Shown one piece after another: positions 27,809 to 36,867 of a DNA stretch of 64,000 nt. Origin of the DNA: Bradyrhizobium sp. LLZ17 (lineage in GTDB: Bacteria > Pseudomonadota > Alphaproteobacteria > Rhizobiales > Xanthobacteraceae); the NCBI RefSeq assembly GCF_041200145.1, contig NZ_CP165734.1:4526001-4590000 (forward strand), in the 5' to 3' direction. How positions within the stretch are numbered: the first letter of the stretch is position 1; each line of letters begins with the position of its first letter. A program made the translations under genes and the position numbers. Under the pieces are notes generated by a model, which saw only the letters and a program-made list of their open reading frames with translations, had not been told where the DNA came from and made no database searches.

Positions 27809-28843
27809 TCACTGCGCCTTGTGCGGCAGCACCAGGGTCTGACCGGGATAGATCAGATTGGGGTTGTGGATCTTGCCGCGGTTGGCGTTGAAGATCACCG
27901 CGTAGCGGGCGCCGTCGCCATAGGCGAGCCGGCTGAGAGTCCACAGGCTGTCGCCGCGGGAGATGACCTTGCTGCCGCCCTGCTCTGCCGGCGCAGGCGT
28001 AGCGCCGAACACTTCGGTGGGCGACGCCGATGCGACCGTCGCGCCGGCGGTCTCGCCTTGCGCCCTGGCCAAAGCCGTCGGTCGTGTCGGCTTCGCTGGT
28101 CCCATCATTCTGGGCCGCGCCCTCTCCGGCACCGAGGCGAGGTGCGATGCGGCTGGAGGCAAGGATGCCACGATGTCCGATTTGTCGTCCGGCTTGTCGC
28201 CCTGTTTCGTTTCCGGTTTGGCGATCGACGCAACACGCGCGGGCGGCGGCGCGGCTTCGGCGATCGTCACCGGCATGGTGCGGCCCGATTGCAGGACGGT
28301 GCCGTCCGGCGCCTTGGCGCGCAGGCTCAGCTCATAGCTGCCGGCGGGAAGCTTTGGCGGTGTCATCACGAACTGACCCGAGGCATCGGCCACCACGGTG
28401 TCGAGCGGCTGGCCGTCGCGCAGCAGCTCGACCTTCGCGCCCGGCGCGGCCTGTCCCGCGATCACCGCCGCCTCGCCGTGATCGTCGACGCGCGCGACGT
28501 CGAAACGCGGGCCGGAATCGGTTACAGCCGGCGGTGCCTTGACCGGGGCGAGATCGGCGAGCGCGGCCGTGACTTGCTTCTGGGTCTCGGCCAGCGCGGT
28601 TGGCGCCGGGGATGCGGGCGGCGCGGGCGGTGCAACAGCAGCGAGCTTCGGCTCTTCAGTCTTCAGTTCCGCTTTGGTCTCGGCTTTGGCCTCGGGTTTG
28701 ATTGCAGGTCTGGCGGCGACGGCGATCTCGGTGTTCGCCCCGCCGGGCAGCAGGCGGCGCAGCTCGGTGGGGCCGATCACCAGCACGGTGCCGGCCAATG
28801 CGAGCACACAGAATGCAACGAAGGCCTTGGACGCGGTGATCAT
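27809..28843 (-). CDS. LysM-domain cell-wall-binding protein
   Basis: A 344-residue protein with an N-terminal membrane anchor or uncleaved signal (AFVAFCVLALAGTVLVIG, about 7-24), a Lys/Glu/Ala/Pro-rich linker (about 45-100), an Ig-like domain with GQAAPGAKVELLRDGQPL (about 125-200), another linker and a C-terminal LysM domain (about 295-344; VISRGDSLWTLSRLAYGDGA, NPNLIYPGQTLVLP). LysM binds the glycan of peptidoglycan. This layout is common in Rhizobiales proteins anchored in the inner membrane and reaching the wall. It is followed by a repeat and the LTXXQ gene. Confidence 0.92.
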   Translation of the reverse strand: MITASKAFVAFCVLALAGTVLVIGPTELRRLLPGGANTEIAVAARPAIKPEAKAETKAELKTEEPKLAAVAPPAPPASPAPTALAETQKQVTAALADLAPVKAPPAVTDSGPRFDVARVDDHGEAAVIAGQAAPGAKVELLRDGQPLDTVVADASGQFVMTPPKLPAGSYELSLRAKAPDGTVLQSGRTMPVTIAEAAPPPARVASIAKPETKQGDKPDDKSDIVASLPPAASHLASVPERARPRMMGPAKPTRPTALARAQGETAGATVASASPTEVFGATPAPAEQGGSKVISRGDSLWTLSRLAYGDGARYAVIFNANRGKIHNPNLIYPGQTLVLPHKAQ

Positions 28844-29037
28844 CAGACTTCAGCCCCGGTCGTAGAAAAACTTGGATCACAAATCAGCCCCGGCAAACTG
28901 CGCTGATTTGGCTGCCGCAGCAAGACCGATGCGCTGTTCGCGCCCCTGTTCCCGGATGCCGCGGATGAACCGGCGCGGCCCCATCGGCGACAAATCGCCG
29001 AGGCCGCATCGCGGCACATTTTTAAGGAATTTTTTCC

Positions 29038-29733
29038 GTGAACGCATTTTGCCGCGCTGCGCCATGGCTGGCGCTTGCCCTGACGCTGGCCTCTCCAGCG
29101 CTCGCCGCCTCCGGCCCGCCGCCGGGCTACATCCTCTCCGAGAATTCCGGTCTCGCCTTCACCTCGCCCGACGGCGCCACCAAGCTCGAGCAGTACATGA
29201 AGGATGGCGGCGACTGGGACGTCAAATGGCAGGTCTGGGCGCGGCACGGCGCGCAGATGACGGAGCTGAAGCCGGAGCAGGGCTACGGCGCCGGGTTCCG
29301 CTTCACCCCGGACTCGCAATGGCTGGTGCGGATGCAGAAGACCGGCTCGGGCGAGCAGGACCTCTATCTCTACCATGTCGAGAAGGGTGCCTTCGTGAAC
29401 GCGATCAAGCGTTCGCTCAGCGATCTCGCCTGGGCTTATTTCTACGGCCGGCCGGAGACCAAGCGCTTTGCCAAGCTCGACTTCCACATCTCGGCCAATC
29501 TCGTCGAAGGCACGGAAGAGGCCTATCGCCAGCTCGGCGCGGAATGGCCCAACAACGGCTATCTCGTGATCTCGCTCGCCGGCGAGTATGACAAGCATCC
29601 GAAGAACGTCGCCTTGAAGGGACTGGGCGGCTGGACATGCCGCTATGATCTCGCGACCGGAAAGTTCGACGTGCCGGCGATGTTCGCCAAGCATAATGCG
29701 GAAGCGCTGACATGGGAGGTGAAGCGGCAGTGA
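29038..29733 (+). CDS. Secreted protein of unknown function
   Basis: A 231-residue protein with a clear Sec signal peptide (residues 1-24, PWLALALTLASPALAASG). The mature part is beta-rich and aromatic (YILSENSGLAFTSPDG, FRFTPDSQWLVRMQKTGSGE, YLYHVEKGAFVNAIKR) with a single Cys at GGWTCRYD; WD-like or propeller-like single blades are possible. I recognise no domain. The GTG at 29038 is preceded by TAAGGA. It is alone on this strand, with a repeat downstream. Confidence 0.75.
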   Translation: MNAFCRAAPWLALALTLASPALAASGPPPGYILSENSGLAFTSPDGATKLEQYMKDGGDWDVKWQVWARHGAQMTELKPEQGYGAGFRFTPDSQWLVRMQKTGSGEQDLYLYHVEKGAFVNAIKRSLSDLAWAYFYGRPETKRFAKLDFHISANLVEGTEEAYRQLGAEWPNNGYLVISLAGEYDKHPKNVALKGLGGWTCRYDLATGKFDVPAMFAKHNAEALTWEVKRQ

Positions 29734-29783
29734 TGGGCTTCTCGCACCTGGCAGGTGCGAGCTTGCGCGACGCGCCCGGCCTG

Positions 29784-29895
29784 CATGGTTCGAGACGCCT
29801 GCTTTGGCGGGCTCCTCACCATGAGGGTCTGATAGCTCGCCGCAAAACGCGACCTCATCCTGAGGGCCCGCCGCAGGCGGGCGTCTCGAAGGAGG
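29784..29895. repeat. Intergenic inverted repeat (GGTTCGAGACGC type)
   Basis: Left arm CATGGTTCGAGACGCCTGC and GGCGGGCTCCTCACCATGAG. Right arm CCTCATCCTGAGGGCCCGCC and GCGTCTCGAAGGAGG. It occupies most of the 309-base gap between the unknown secreted protein and the GGDEF-EAL gene; I see no gene there. Confidence 0.8.
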
Positions 29896-30042
29896 GCCGG
29901 CCGAGCGAGCACAACTCCACCGTGCGGATCAAAGTTGTGCACGCCAACCCTCTGATTTTGTTCCCATTCATACTTCCCTAACCTTTGCTGGTAACCCGGT
30001 CTTGTCAGTTTTGCTGCATCTTGCATTCCACGGGAGGGTTGG

Positions 30043-32706
30043 ATGGGTGCATCAATTCGATGGACCGCGCGGATGCGCGCGGTGCTCCGGCGTTGGCAGA
30101 GCGCGCCGCTGATATGGCTGATCGTCGGCGGCTTCGTGCTGATGGCCGCGACCGCGATCGGCACTGCGCTCACCGTCGACCGCTTCCGCCAGAACGCCAT
30201 CGAGAGCGGCCGCGATAGCCTCGAGAGCGCGGTCCGGCTGCTCGCCCGCCATTTCGACCGCGAGTTCGCGGATTTCGCGGTACTCCAGAAGAGCATCATC
30301 GCCGAGCTCGAAAGTCATGGCATCGAATCCGCCGATGTCTTCCGCAGCGAAATGGGCACGCTCGCCGTGCATGAAGTGCTGCGCGCCAAGGCGAGCGGCT
30401 GGTCCGACGTCGCCGGCGCCAATCTGTTCGATTCCAGCGGCGTGTTGATCAATTCGTCGCGGCGCTGGCCGGTCGCAGACATCTCCGTCGCCGACCGCGG
30501 CTATTTCAACCGGCTCAAGAACGACCCGGCATCGCAGGAAGAGATCGAGGTCGTGCCGGGCCGGTTCGGCGACGGTCAGGCGATCGTGTTCGCTCGCCGC
30601 GTGTCCGGGCCGCATGGCGAATTCCTCGGCATCGTTACGCGCGCGATCGCGCCCGAGCAGCTCGAATCATTCTTCGCCTCGTCAGGGCTCGGCGAGGACT
30701 CCTCGATCGCGATGCACCATCAGAACGGCCAGTTGCTCGGGCGCATTCCGCAGGTCGACGGCATGATCGGGAAGAATTACCGCACCGGCTCCCCAGAGCA
30801 AATGGCGGTGTTCGAGCGCACCTTCGTCACGACGGAGCTCGCCAGCCCGATCGACGGCAAGCAGCGCATCGTCGCCGCGCGCCTGCTGACCGTCGTGCCG
30901 CTGGTCATTGTCGCGACCAAGTCGCTGGACGCGACGCTCGCCACCTGGCGCACGCAGACGAAATTTTTCGTCACCGTGGCCGTGCTGTCGATCGGCCTGC
31001 TCGTGCTGACCCTGGTCCTGATCTTCCGGCAGATGACGCGACGGCTCTCGGTGGAGAAGCAGCGGCTCGACACCGCGCTCAACACCATGACGCAGGGCCT
31101 GCTGATGTTCGACCAGGACCAGCGGCTGATCGTCTGCAATCGCCGCTACACGGACATGTACCGGCTGTCTACCACGGTGGTGAAACCCGGCGTCCATTTC
31201 CGCGACGTGATCCAGCACCGGCACGACACTGGTTCGTTCGAGGGCGACGTCGATGCCTATTGCGATGCCGTCCTCGACGGCGTCGGCCGGATCCAGAGCA
31301 ACATCGTGGAGACCGCCGACGGCCGCCTGATTGAAATCAAGAACCAGCCCGGGGCCGGCGGCGGCTGGCTCGCAACGCACGACGACGTCACCGAGCGCAT
31401 TCGCTCCGACGAGCGCATCGCGCATATGGCGCATTACGACGCGCTCACCGATCTGCCCAACCGCGTGCTGATGCGCGGGCACCTGGAGCGCCGCGTGGCG
31501 GAGCTTGCCCAGGGCAAGCCGTTCGCGATCCTCTATATCGACGTCGACGAGTTCAAGGGCGTCAACGATTCGCTCGGCCACGAGGTCGGCGACGAGCTGT
31601 TGCGCCAGGTCGCGAACCGGCTGCGCGCCTGCGTCAGCGGCAACGATCTGGTGGCGCGGCTCGGTGGCGACGAATTCGCCATCGTCAAGGCCGGTACCTG
31701 CGACCAGGCCGAGCTGACCGCGCTCGCCGAGCAGATCCTCACGATGCTGCGCAGGCCGGTGGACTGCAAGGGCCAGGAGATCGCGACCGATGCCAGCATC
31801 GGCATCGCAATCGCGCCCGACCACGGCGACAATCTGGACGATTTGCTCAAGCGCGCCGATCTCGCAATGTATGCGGCGAAATCCGAAGGGCGCGGCACCT
31901 TCCGCATCTTCGTGCCCGAATACGACGCCAAGGCCCGGCTGCGCCGTCAGCTCGAGATCGACCTGAGGCTGGCGCTCGGCCGCGGCGAGTTCGAGGTGCA
32001 CTACCAGCCGCTGGTCGACCTGGCGGCCAATGTCGTCACCGGCTGCGAGGCGCTGCTGCGCTGGCGCCATCCCGCGCGCGGCATGGTCTCGCCTGTGGAC
32101 TTCATTCCGGTTGCGGAAGACACCGGCCTGATCAGCGAGATCGGCGAATGGGTCTTGAGGCAGGCCTGCACCGAGGCGGCCTCCTGGCCCGGCGATATCC
32201 ACATCGCGGTCAACGTCTCGCCGGTGCAGTTCCGCTCCAGGACGCTGGCGCTGAAGGTCGCCGCCGCGCTTGCGGAATCAGGCCTCGCGCCGGGACGGCT
32301 GGAGCTCGAGATCACCGAAACCGTCCTGATCCGCGACGACGAGGAGGCGCTCACGGTGCTGCAGCAGCTGCGCGAGCTCGGCGTGCGCATCGCGCTCGAC
32401 GATTTCGGCACCGGCTATTCGTCGCTGAGCTATCTGCACAGATTCCCGTTCGACAAGATCAAGATCGACCGCAGCTTCATCAGCGACATCGGCGAGCCCG
32501 AAGATTCCTCCCCCATCGTCCAGGCCGTGGTGCACATGGCCGCCGCCCGCCACATGGCGACGACGGCGGAAGGCGTCGAGACCGAAGCCCAGCGCGAGGT
32601 GCTGCGGAAGCTCGGATGCAGCCAGATGCAGGGCTGGCTGTTCAGCCCGGCCGTGCCGGCGGCAAAACTGAAGCAATTACTGTCGAATCAGGCGGCGGCG
32701 GCCTGA
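30043..32706 (+). CDS. Membrane GGDEF-EAL protein (cyclic-di-GMP turnover) with Cache and PAS sensors
   Basis: An 887-residue protein: TM1 about 22-42, extracytoplasmic dCache sensor about 45-300, TM2 about 308-330, PAS about 345-455, GGDEF about 465-630, EAL about 640-885. The diguanylate-cyclase motif is intact (VARLGGDEFAIV), and the I-site position reads SGND, so product inhibition by an RxxD site is not expected. The phosphodiesterase side is also intact (CEALLRW; DDFGTGYSSLSYL; ITETVLI). Either activity, or a switch between them, is possible. The ATG at 30043 follows GGGAGGG. It is a single gene. Confidence 0.95.
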   Translation: MGASIRWTARMRAVLRRWQSAPLIWLIVGGFVLMAATAIGTALTVDRFRQNAIESGRDSLESAVRLLARHFDREFADFAVLQKSIIAELESHGIESADVFRSEMGTLAVHEVLRAKASGWSDVAGANLFDSSGVLINSSRRWPVADISVADRGYFNRLKNDPASQEEIEVVPGRFGDGQAIVFARRVSGPHGEFLGIVTRAIAPEQLESFFASSGLGEDSSIAMHHQNGQLLGRIPQVDGMIGKNYRTGSPEQMAVFERTFVTTELASPIDGKQRIVAARLLTVVPLVIVATKSLDATLATWRTQTKFFVTVAVLSIGLLVLTLVLIFRQMTRRLSVEKQRLDTALNTMTQGLLMFDQDQRLIVCNRRYTDMYRLSTTVVKPGVHFRDVIQHRHDTGSFEGDVDAYCDAVLDGVGRIQSNIVETADGRLIEIKNQPGAGGGWLATHDDVTERIRSDERIAHMAHYDALTDLPNRVLMRGHLERRVAELAQGKPFAILYIDVDEFKGVNDSLGHEVGDELLRQVANRLRACVSGNDLVARLGGDEFAIVKAGTCDQAELTALAEQILTMLRRPVDCKGQEIATDASIGIAIAPDHGDNLDDLLKRADLAMYAAKSEGRGTFRIFVPEYDAKARLRRQLEIDLRLALGRGEFEVHYQPLVDLAANVVTGCEALLRWRHPARGMVSPVDFIPVAEDTGLISEIGEWVLRQACTEAASWPGDIHIAVNVSPVQFRSRTLALKVAAALAESGLAPGRLELEITETVLIRDDEEALTVLQQLRELGVRIALDDFGTGYSSLSYLHRFPFDKIKIDRSFISDIGEPEDSSPIVQAVVHMAAARHMATTAEGVETEAQREVLRKLGCSQMQGWLFSPAVPAAKLKQLLSNQAAAA

Positions 32707-32898
32707 AATCGGCTCCTTCGCCAGCAATGATCTGTCCGCAGCCTCCCCGAAAATAGGATCAAACGCCCCGGCCCGCGGTTATGGCCCTGCTGAGACGGCT
32801 GGAACCCGGCCGGCCGGCGGGTAGGCCAATCGCATCACGCGCATCGCGGACGCTTGCGTCTCGCGCGTTGCGCGCATGCGCAGATCGAGCGAGGCGGC

Positions 32899-33258
32899 AT
32901 GGCAATGTTGTGTTTGCGAATGATTCTTGTTGCTGCGGCGATGGCCCTGATCGGCGCGCCCGCGGACGCACGCGACGACGGGCGCTTCGCGAACTCTCCC
33001 CTCAAGGGCTGGTTCGAGAGCCTGCACAGCAAGGGCGGCGGGCCCTGTTGCGCGGACGCCGATGGCACCGCGCTGGACGATGTCGATTGGGACACGAGCA
33101 ACGGGCATTATCGGGTCCGGCTCCAGGGTGAGTGGATCCAGGTGCCCGACGACACCGTGATCACCGAGCCGAACCGCGTCGGCCGCACCATCGTCTGGCC
33201 TTACTACGTCAACGGTCGCGCCCTGATCCGCTGCTTCATGCCGGGCAGCATGACGTGA
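32899..33258 (+). CDS. Small secreted protein of unknown function
   Basis: A 119-residue protein with a signal peptide (about 1-24, LILVAAAMALIGAPADA-like) and a mature part with an adjacent Cys pair (GGGPCCADADG) and a late Cys (ALIRCFMPG), plus conserved-looking YRVRLQGEWIQVPDDTVI. The Cys residues may form disulfides in the periplasm. The ATG at 32899 has GAGGCGG just upstream. I recognise no family beyond similar hypothetical proteins of Bradyrhizobiaceae. Confidence 0.7.
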   Translation: MAMLCLRMILVAAAMALIGAPADARDDGRFANSPLKGWFESLHSKGGGPCCADADGTALDDVDWDTSNGHYRVRLQGEWIQVPDDTVITEPNRVGRTIVWPYYVNGRALIRCFMPGSMT

Positions 33259-33307
33259 GGTCACGAGCCGACCTTGCATTCGCGCAGCCGTTCCATATCT
33301 CATCGCC

Positions 33308-33568
33308 ATGATGAAGCTCACACTTGTTCAGGACCAGGCGATACAGGCGCTGATGGCAGGCGTCGTCGGCGCCGAGACGTTCGACCGGCTGTTCGCCGGC
33401 ATCCGCTTCGATAGGGTCGACGGCACGATGCTCTATGCGTTCGCCAAAGACGAGGCGATCGCGTCCGACATCGAGGACAGCTACTCGCCTTACATCGCCG
33501 CTGTGGCGTCGCAGATCCTGGACAAGCAGGTCGATATCGTCGTCGTGATGCCGAAGGTGCTGCAATAG
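33308..33568 (+). CDS. Small protein resembling a stand-alone DnaA N-terminal (domain I-like) fold
   Basis: An 86-residue protein. The pattern TFDRLFAGIRFDRVDG, LYAFAKDEAIASDIEDSY, IAAVASQILDKQVDIVVVMP follows the order of the DnaA domain I (helix, strand, a strand ending in residues before a helix with an acidic-aromatic end, helix, strand), in which FxxWhxxL and vpNxFxxdWIexxY-type elements occur. I base this on pattern reading only. If right, it could bind DnaA partners or be a helper of replication control; otherwise it is a hypothetical protein. It lies 49 bases after the small secreted protein. Confidence 0.6.
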   Translation: MMKLTLVQDQAIQALMAGVVGAETFDRLFAGIRFDRVDGTMLYAFAKDEAIASDIEDSYSPYIAAVASQILDKQVDIVVVMPKVLQ

Positions 33569-33601
33569 GACGACGCGCGGGAATCGCCGCGACGAAGATT
33601 T

Positions 33602-33700
33602 CGTAGGGTGGGCAAAGGCGCGCTCTTCGCGCGCCGTGCCCACCATCATTCAGCGTTCGTGGTGAGAATGGTGGGCACGCCGCGCTTTGCCCACCCTACG
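33602..33700. repeat. Intergenic inverted repeat (CGTAGGGTGGGCAAAG type)
   Basis: 16-bp outer arms CGTAGGGTGGGCAAAG / CTTTGCCCACCCTACG and inner CGTGCCCACCAT / ATGGTGGGCACG. It lies between the convergent small gene and the chemoreceptor gene and may act as a two-way terminator. A second copy is at 39342-39435. Confidence 0.9.
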
Positions 33701-33716
33701 GAACTACGGATTCGAC

Positions 33717-35816
33717 TCAAGCCGCCCTGAGATCGCCGACGAAGCGGTCGACGTCGCGCTTGAGATCATCCGACAGGCGCGCCAGCATCTTGGCCGAGTC
33801 CAGCACTTCGCCGGCGGCCGCACCGGTCTGCCCAGCGGCGTCCGACACCCCCGAGATGTGGCGCGAGACTTCGTTGGTGCCTTGCGAGGCCTGCTGCACG
33901 TTGCGGGCGATCTCGCGTGTCGCGGCGCCCTGCTCCTCGACGGCGGCCGCGATCGCAGCCGCAATCTCGTTGACCCGCTGGATGGTGGTGCCGATCGACT
34001 GGATCGCGGTCACCGACAGCCGCGTCGCGCCCTGGATCGCCGCGACCTGGCCGGTGATCTCCTCGGTCGCCTTGGCGGTCTGCGTGGCGAGGTTCTTCAC
34101 CTCGGAAGCGACCACCGCGAAGCCGCGGCCGGCGTCGCCGGCGCGCGCGGCCTCGATGGTGGCGTTGAGCGCGAGCAGATTGGTCTGCTCGGCAATCCCT
34201 GTGATCAGCGCAACGACGTCGCCGATGCGCTGCGCGGCATCGGCGAGCGCCTGCACCTCGGCATTGGTGCGATCGGCTTCGCTGGCCGCGGCGCCGGCAA
34301 TGCTGGAGGATTCCGCGACCTGGCGGCTGATCTCGCTGATTGAGGCCGAGAGCTGTTCCGTCGCCGCCGCAACCGTCTGCACGTTGGACGAGGCATCGCC
34401 CGACAGGCTCGCGACCGAAGCCGCCTTGGACGAGCCCTGCTCGGCGGTCGACGACATCGATTGCGCGGTGGCGTTCAGCTCACCGGAGGCCGAGGCGAGC
34501 GTTTGCAGCGATTCCGTGACCGTCTTCTCGAACTGCTGGATCAGCCCGTCGACGGCGAGCTGGCGGCGTTCCTTGCGCCCCTGCTCTGCCGCCTGTTCCT
34601 GGGCGAGGCGATCGCCGGTGATCATGTTCTCCCTGAACACGGACACCGCGCGCGACATTTCCCCGATCTCGTCGCCGCGCTCAATGCCTGCGAGCTCGAT
34701 CGCGTAATCGTTCTCGGCCAGCGAACGCATCGCCTGCGTCAGCTTGCGGATCGGCGCGCTGACGCGGCGATGCACCAGGATGAATCCAAAGATCGTGATG
34801 GCGAGCGCGACGAGCATCATCACGCCGTTGAGCGCCAGGCTCCATTTCGCCGAAACCATCTGCTGCCCGGCGCGCGCGACCATTTCGGCCAGCGCGGCCT
34901 GGCCGGCCTCGACGCTGGAGTTGAGGATGGCGGTGTTGAGCTTGGAGAGATCCTCGACCTTGATGTCGATGGTCTGGTTGTTGCTCAGCGCCTTGATGAA
35001 GCCCTGCTGCCGCTCGGTCATGGCGGCGGCCTCGCCCTGCTTCGAGCGCGCGACCACGTCGGTGAGGCTGGCGGGCGCATCAGCGCGGCCGGCGGCGTCC
35101 AGCACCTGGCTCCAGGCCTGCTTGGCGCGGCCGGTATCCTCGGCGGCACCGACGATGTCGGCGGCGCTCCAGGGTTTGACGCTGGCGGCTGCTGCTTCGA
35201 GGCGGATGGCGACCAGGCCGCCGAAACTGCGCGCGGCCCAGGCCGACTGCTTGATGCCGAGGAGATGATCGACCACGGGATCGGTGAGCTTGAGCGCGTT
35301 CTCGATCTCGGCGGTCAGCGCCAGGATCGCATCGAGATAATCCTGCGCGGCTTTGCGGAACTCGTCACCCACCTTGGCGTCACGCTCGGCTTTGGCCTGA
35401 TGGATCACGGCTTCCGCCTTGGTCCGCAGCGGCATCAGCACATCATGGATCGCGACGAGCTTGCTTGACGCGGCGGCAACACCCGAATTCGACACGCCGT
35501 CGAGCTGCTCGAGCACATTCTTGTAAGCCGCCTCCGACAATTGCCGGTTGGTGGCGATGCGGGTGTCGGCATTGGCATTGGCGGGCCCCTCCGCGACCAG
35601 CGCCGACAGAAAGGTGCCGCGCTCCAGCCGGAAGCCGAGCAGGGTCGCGAACAGCTGCTGGTCGGTGCTGGCGAAGCGATCGAGCTTCTGCGCGGCGCCG
35701 TTGCGCGCGACCGCACCCAGAAGTCCGGTTGCGAGCTGCCCGATCAGGAACAGGCCCAGGACACCGATGATGGCGCCGAGAACCGAGCGGATCGAGGGAT
35801 TGCCGAATAATGCCAT
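33717..35816 (-). CDS. Methyl-accepting chemotaxis protein
   Basis: A 699-residue chemoreceptor: TM1 about 12-34, a long helical periplasmic sensor about 35-330, TM2 about 332-352 ([20 protein letters not shown]), HAMP about 353-410 and a cytoplasmic signalling domain about 420-690. The hairpin tip is canonical ([24 protein letters not shown]: [20 protein letters not shown]) followed by [20 protein letters not shown]. No CheR/CheB-tethering pentapeptide is seen at the C-terminus. It could signal to the CheA-CheW set at 57-61 kb, 21 kb away, though Bradyrhizobium usually has several chemotaxis systems. Confidence 0.95.
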   Translation of the reverse strand: MALFGNPSIRSVLGAIIGVLGLFLIGQLATGLLGAVARNGAAQKLDRFASTDQQLFATLLGFRLERGTFLSALVAEGPANANADTRIATNRQLSEAAYKNVLEQLDGVSNSGVAAASSKLVAIHDVLMPLRTKAEAVIHQAKAERDAKVGDEFRKAAQDYLDAILALTAEIENALKLTDPVVDHLLGIKQSAWAARSFGGLVAIRLEAAAASVKPWSAADIVGAAEDTGRAKQAWSQVLDAAGRADAPASLTDVVARSKQGEAAAMTERQQGFIKALSNNQTIDIKVEDLSKLNTAILNSSVEAGQAALAEMVARAGQQMVSAKWSLALNGVMMLVALAITIFGFILVHRRVSAPIRKLTQAMRSLAENDYAIELAGIERGDEIGEMSRAVSVFRENMITGDRLAQEQAAEQGRKERRQLAVDGLIQQFEKTVTESLQTLASASGELNATAQSMSSTAEQGSSKAASVASLSGDASSNVQTVAAATEQLSASISEISRQVAESSSIAGAAASEADRTNAEVQALADAAQRIGDVVALITGIAEQTNLLALNATIEAARAGDAGRGFAVVASEVKNLATQTAKATEEITGQVAAIQGATRLSVTAIQSIGTTIQRVNEIAAAIAAAVEEQGAATREIARNVQQASQGTNEVSRHISGVSDAAGQTGAAAGEVLDSAKMLARLSDDLKRDVDRFVGDLRAA

Positions 35817-35961
35817 GGGGGAGCGCCGGATCAGTGAAAAGATGCCGAAAACTACCGGCCGGCTCCTAAGATTCGGTTCACCAAACGCGTCTGCGCCCGC
35901 AGCTTGTGCGGGCCGGACTCAGTTGAACTACGGAGGTGGAGGGCTCAGGTGCCGTGGACGT

Positions 35962-36084
35962 TCATTTCGGCTGCCGCGCCGCCTGGATCTCGGCGAACTC
36001 GGCGTCGGGATGCGTGACGATGGTGGTGAACATGATTCCGCTGATGATGAGCGACCAGGCGGTGTCCCAATAAATCCAAAACAC
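35962..36084 (-). CDS. 40-residue single-span membrane protein
   Basis: A short gene starting at GTG 36084 with a strong site (GGAGG, 7 bases upstream) and ending at TGA 35962-35964. The protein begins MFWIYWDTAWSLIISGIMFT, an aromatic-rich hydrophobic helix, then TIVTHPDAEFAEIQAARQPK, a charged tail. It has the look of a small membrane-subunit or regulator peptide, but I recognise no family. It sits in the gap upstream of the chemoreceptor on the same strand. Confidence 0.6.
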   Translation of the reverse strand: MFWIYWDTAWSLIISGIMFTTIVTHPDAEFAEIQAARQPK

Positions 36085-36209
36085 GTGCCAGCCTCCGTTT
36101 TGCCGTCCTCGGCCCGCGAGACCGGGATAACGGCGGGACGTGACTGCCGTTCCAGAACGGTCGTTCCGCCGGGACCACCGCCGCGAGAATGAGCCAGCGA
36201 ATCGCAGCG

Positions 36210-36398
36210 CTACTTGGTGTTGGTCGGCCGAACCTTGCGATCGGTTTGACCGGTGTGGCGCTTTGCCACGACATCTTCATCCTGCGCGCCGCCTTTATCC
36301 TGCGGGCGCGGGCGCGGCGGCAGCTTGGGTTGGCCGGCCTGGCCACCGTGCTTGCCGCCCATGTCGGGCTTACCTTCAAGATCGTTTTCACGCGGCAT
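36210..36398 (-). CDS. Small hydrophilic Gly/Pro/Lys-rich protein
   Basis: A 62-residue reading frame of strikingly polar, low-complexity sequence (MPRENDLEGKPDMGGKHGGQ, then PKLPPRPRPQDKGGAQDED), unlike chance translations in this DNA, which are Arg/Ala-rich. It resembles small disordered stress-type proteins often annotated as hypothetical in Bradyrhizobium. No strong ribosome site precedes the ATG at 36398, and frames on the other strand are open too, so this is moderate at best. Confidence 0.5.
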   Translation of the reverse strand: MPRENDLEGKPDMGGKHGGQAGQPKLPPRPRPQDKGGAQDEDVVAKRHTGQTDRKVRPTNTK

Positions 36399-36547
36399 GC
36401 CGGGTCAATGCATTCACCCGGCAATGGTTCGCAATTGGCTTACGCGTGGTTCGCCTGTGAGGGAGTTCATAGGAACGCCGCCTTTTGCAGTGCACGATGG
36501 GTCGCGTGCGCTCCGGCGCATCGAACTTTCGACGGACGATTTGGCTG

Positions 36548-36685
36548 ATGCGCAAACGACTAGTCGCCTGGACCATCCTGACCTCGGCGCTGCTGGCAGT
36601 CGCGGTGTGGACCGTGCTTGGGCCGCCCGAACATCAGGCCGGCCCGCACCTGCCCTCCCGCGACCTGACCGCGGCGGCGCGGTAG
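36548..36685 (+). CDS. Small membrane-anchored peptide
   Basis: A 45-residue frame: MRKRLVAWTILTSALLAVAV then WTVLGPPEHQAGPHLPSRDL. The basic start and hydrophobic core look like a signal anchor. No clear ribosome site or family. A repeat follows its stop. Confidence 0.4.
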   Translation: MRKRLVAWTILTSALLAVAVWTVLGPPEHQAGPHLPSRDLTAAAR

Positions 36686-36690
36686 ATTCC

Positions 36691-36746
36691 TGTTTTGACG
36701 CGTTTTCTTGACGCGAAGCGGCATCCGCTTCGCTCGAAAACGCTTC
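36691..36746. repeat. Copy of the GACGCGTTTTCTTGACGCGAA-type repeat
   Basis: TGTTTTGACGCGTTTTCTTG, then ACGCGAAGCGGCATCCGCTT and CGCTCGAAAACGCTT: a widespread small intergenic element of Rhizobiales with GCGTTTTC/GAAAACGC arms. It lies upstream of the lactonase gene. Confidence 0.6.
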
Positions 36747-36867
36747 GGACGTCCAACGATGCGATTTCAGCATCGATCGATCCCAATTGGATTTTGGTGT
36801 GAGGCGGGGCCTGCCGCTATCCTCTGCGGCAAAACGACAATGCCGCACCGGCTCGAGGAGGACGTCC

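Noticed and set aside
27429..27944. N-terminal extension of the LTXXQ protein by 172 codons
   Set aside because: The extension translates the 27631-27797 repeat and lacks a signal peptide; the signal peptide begins at 27428.
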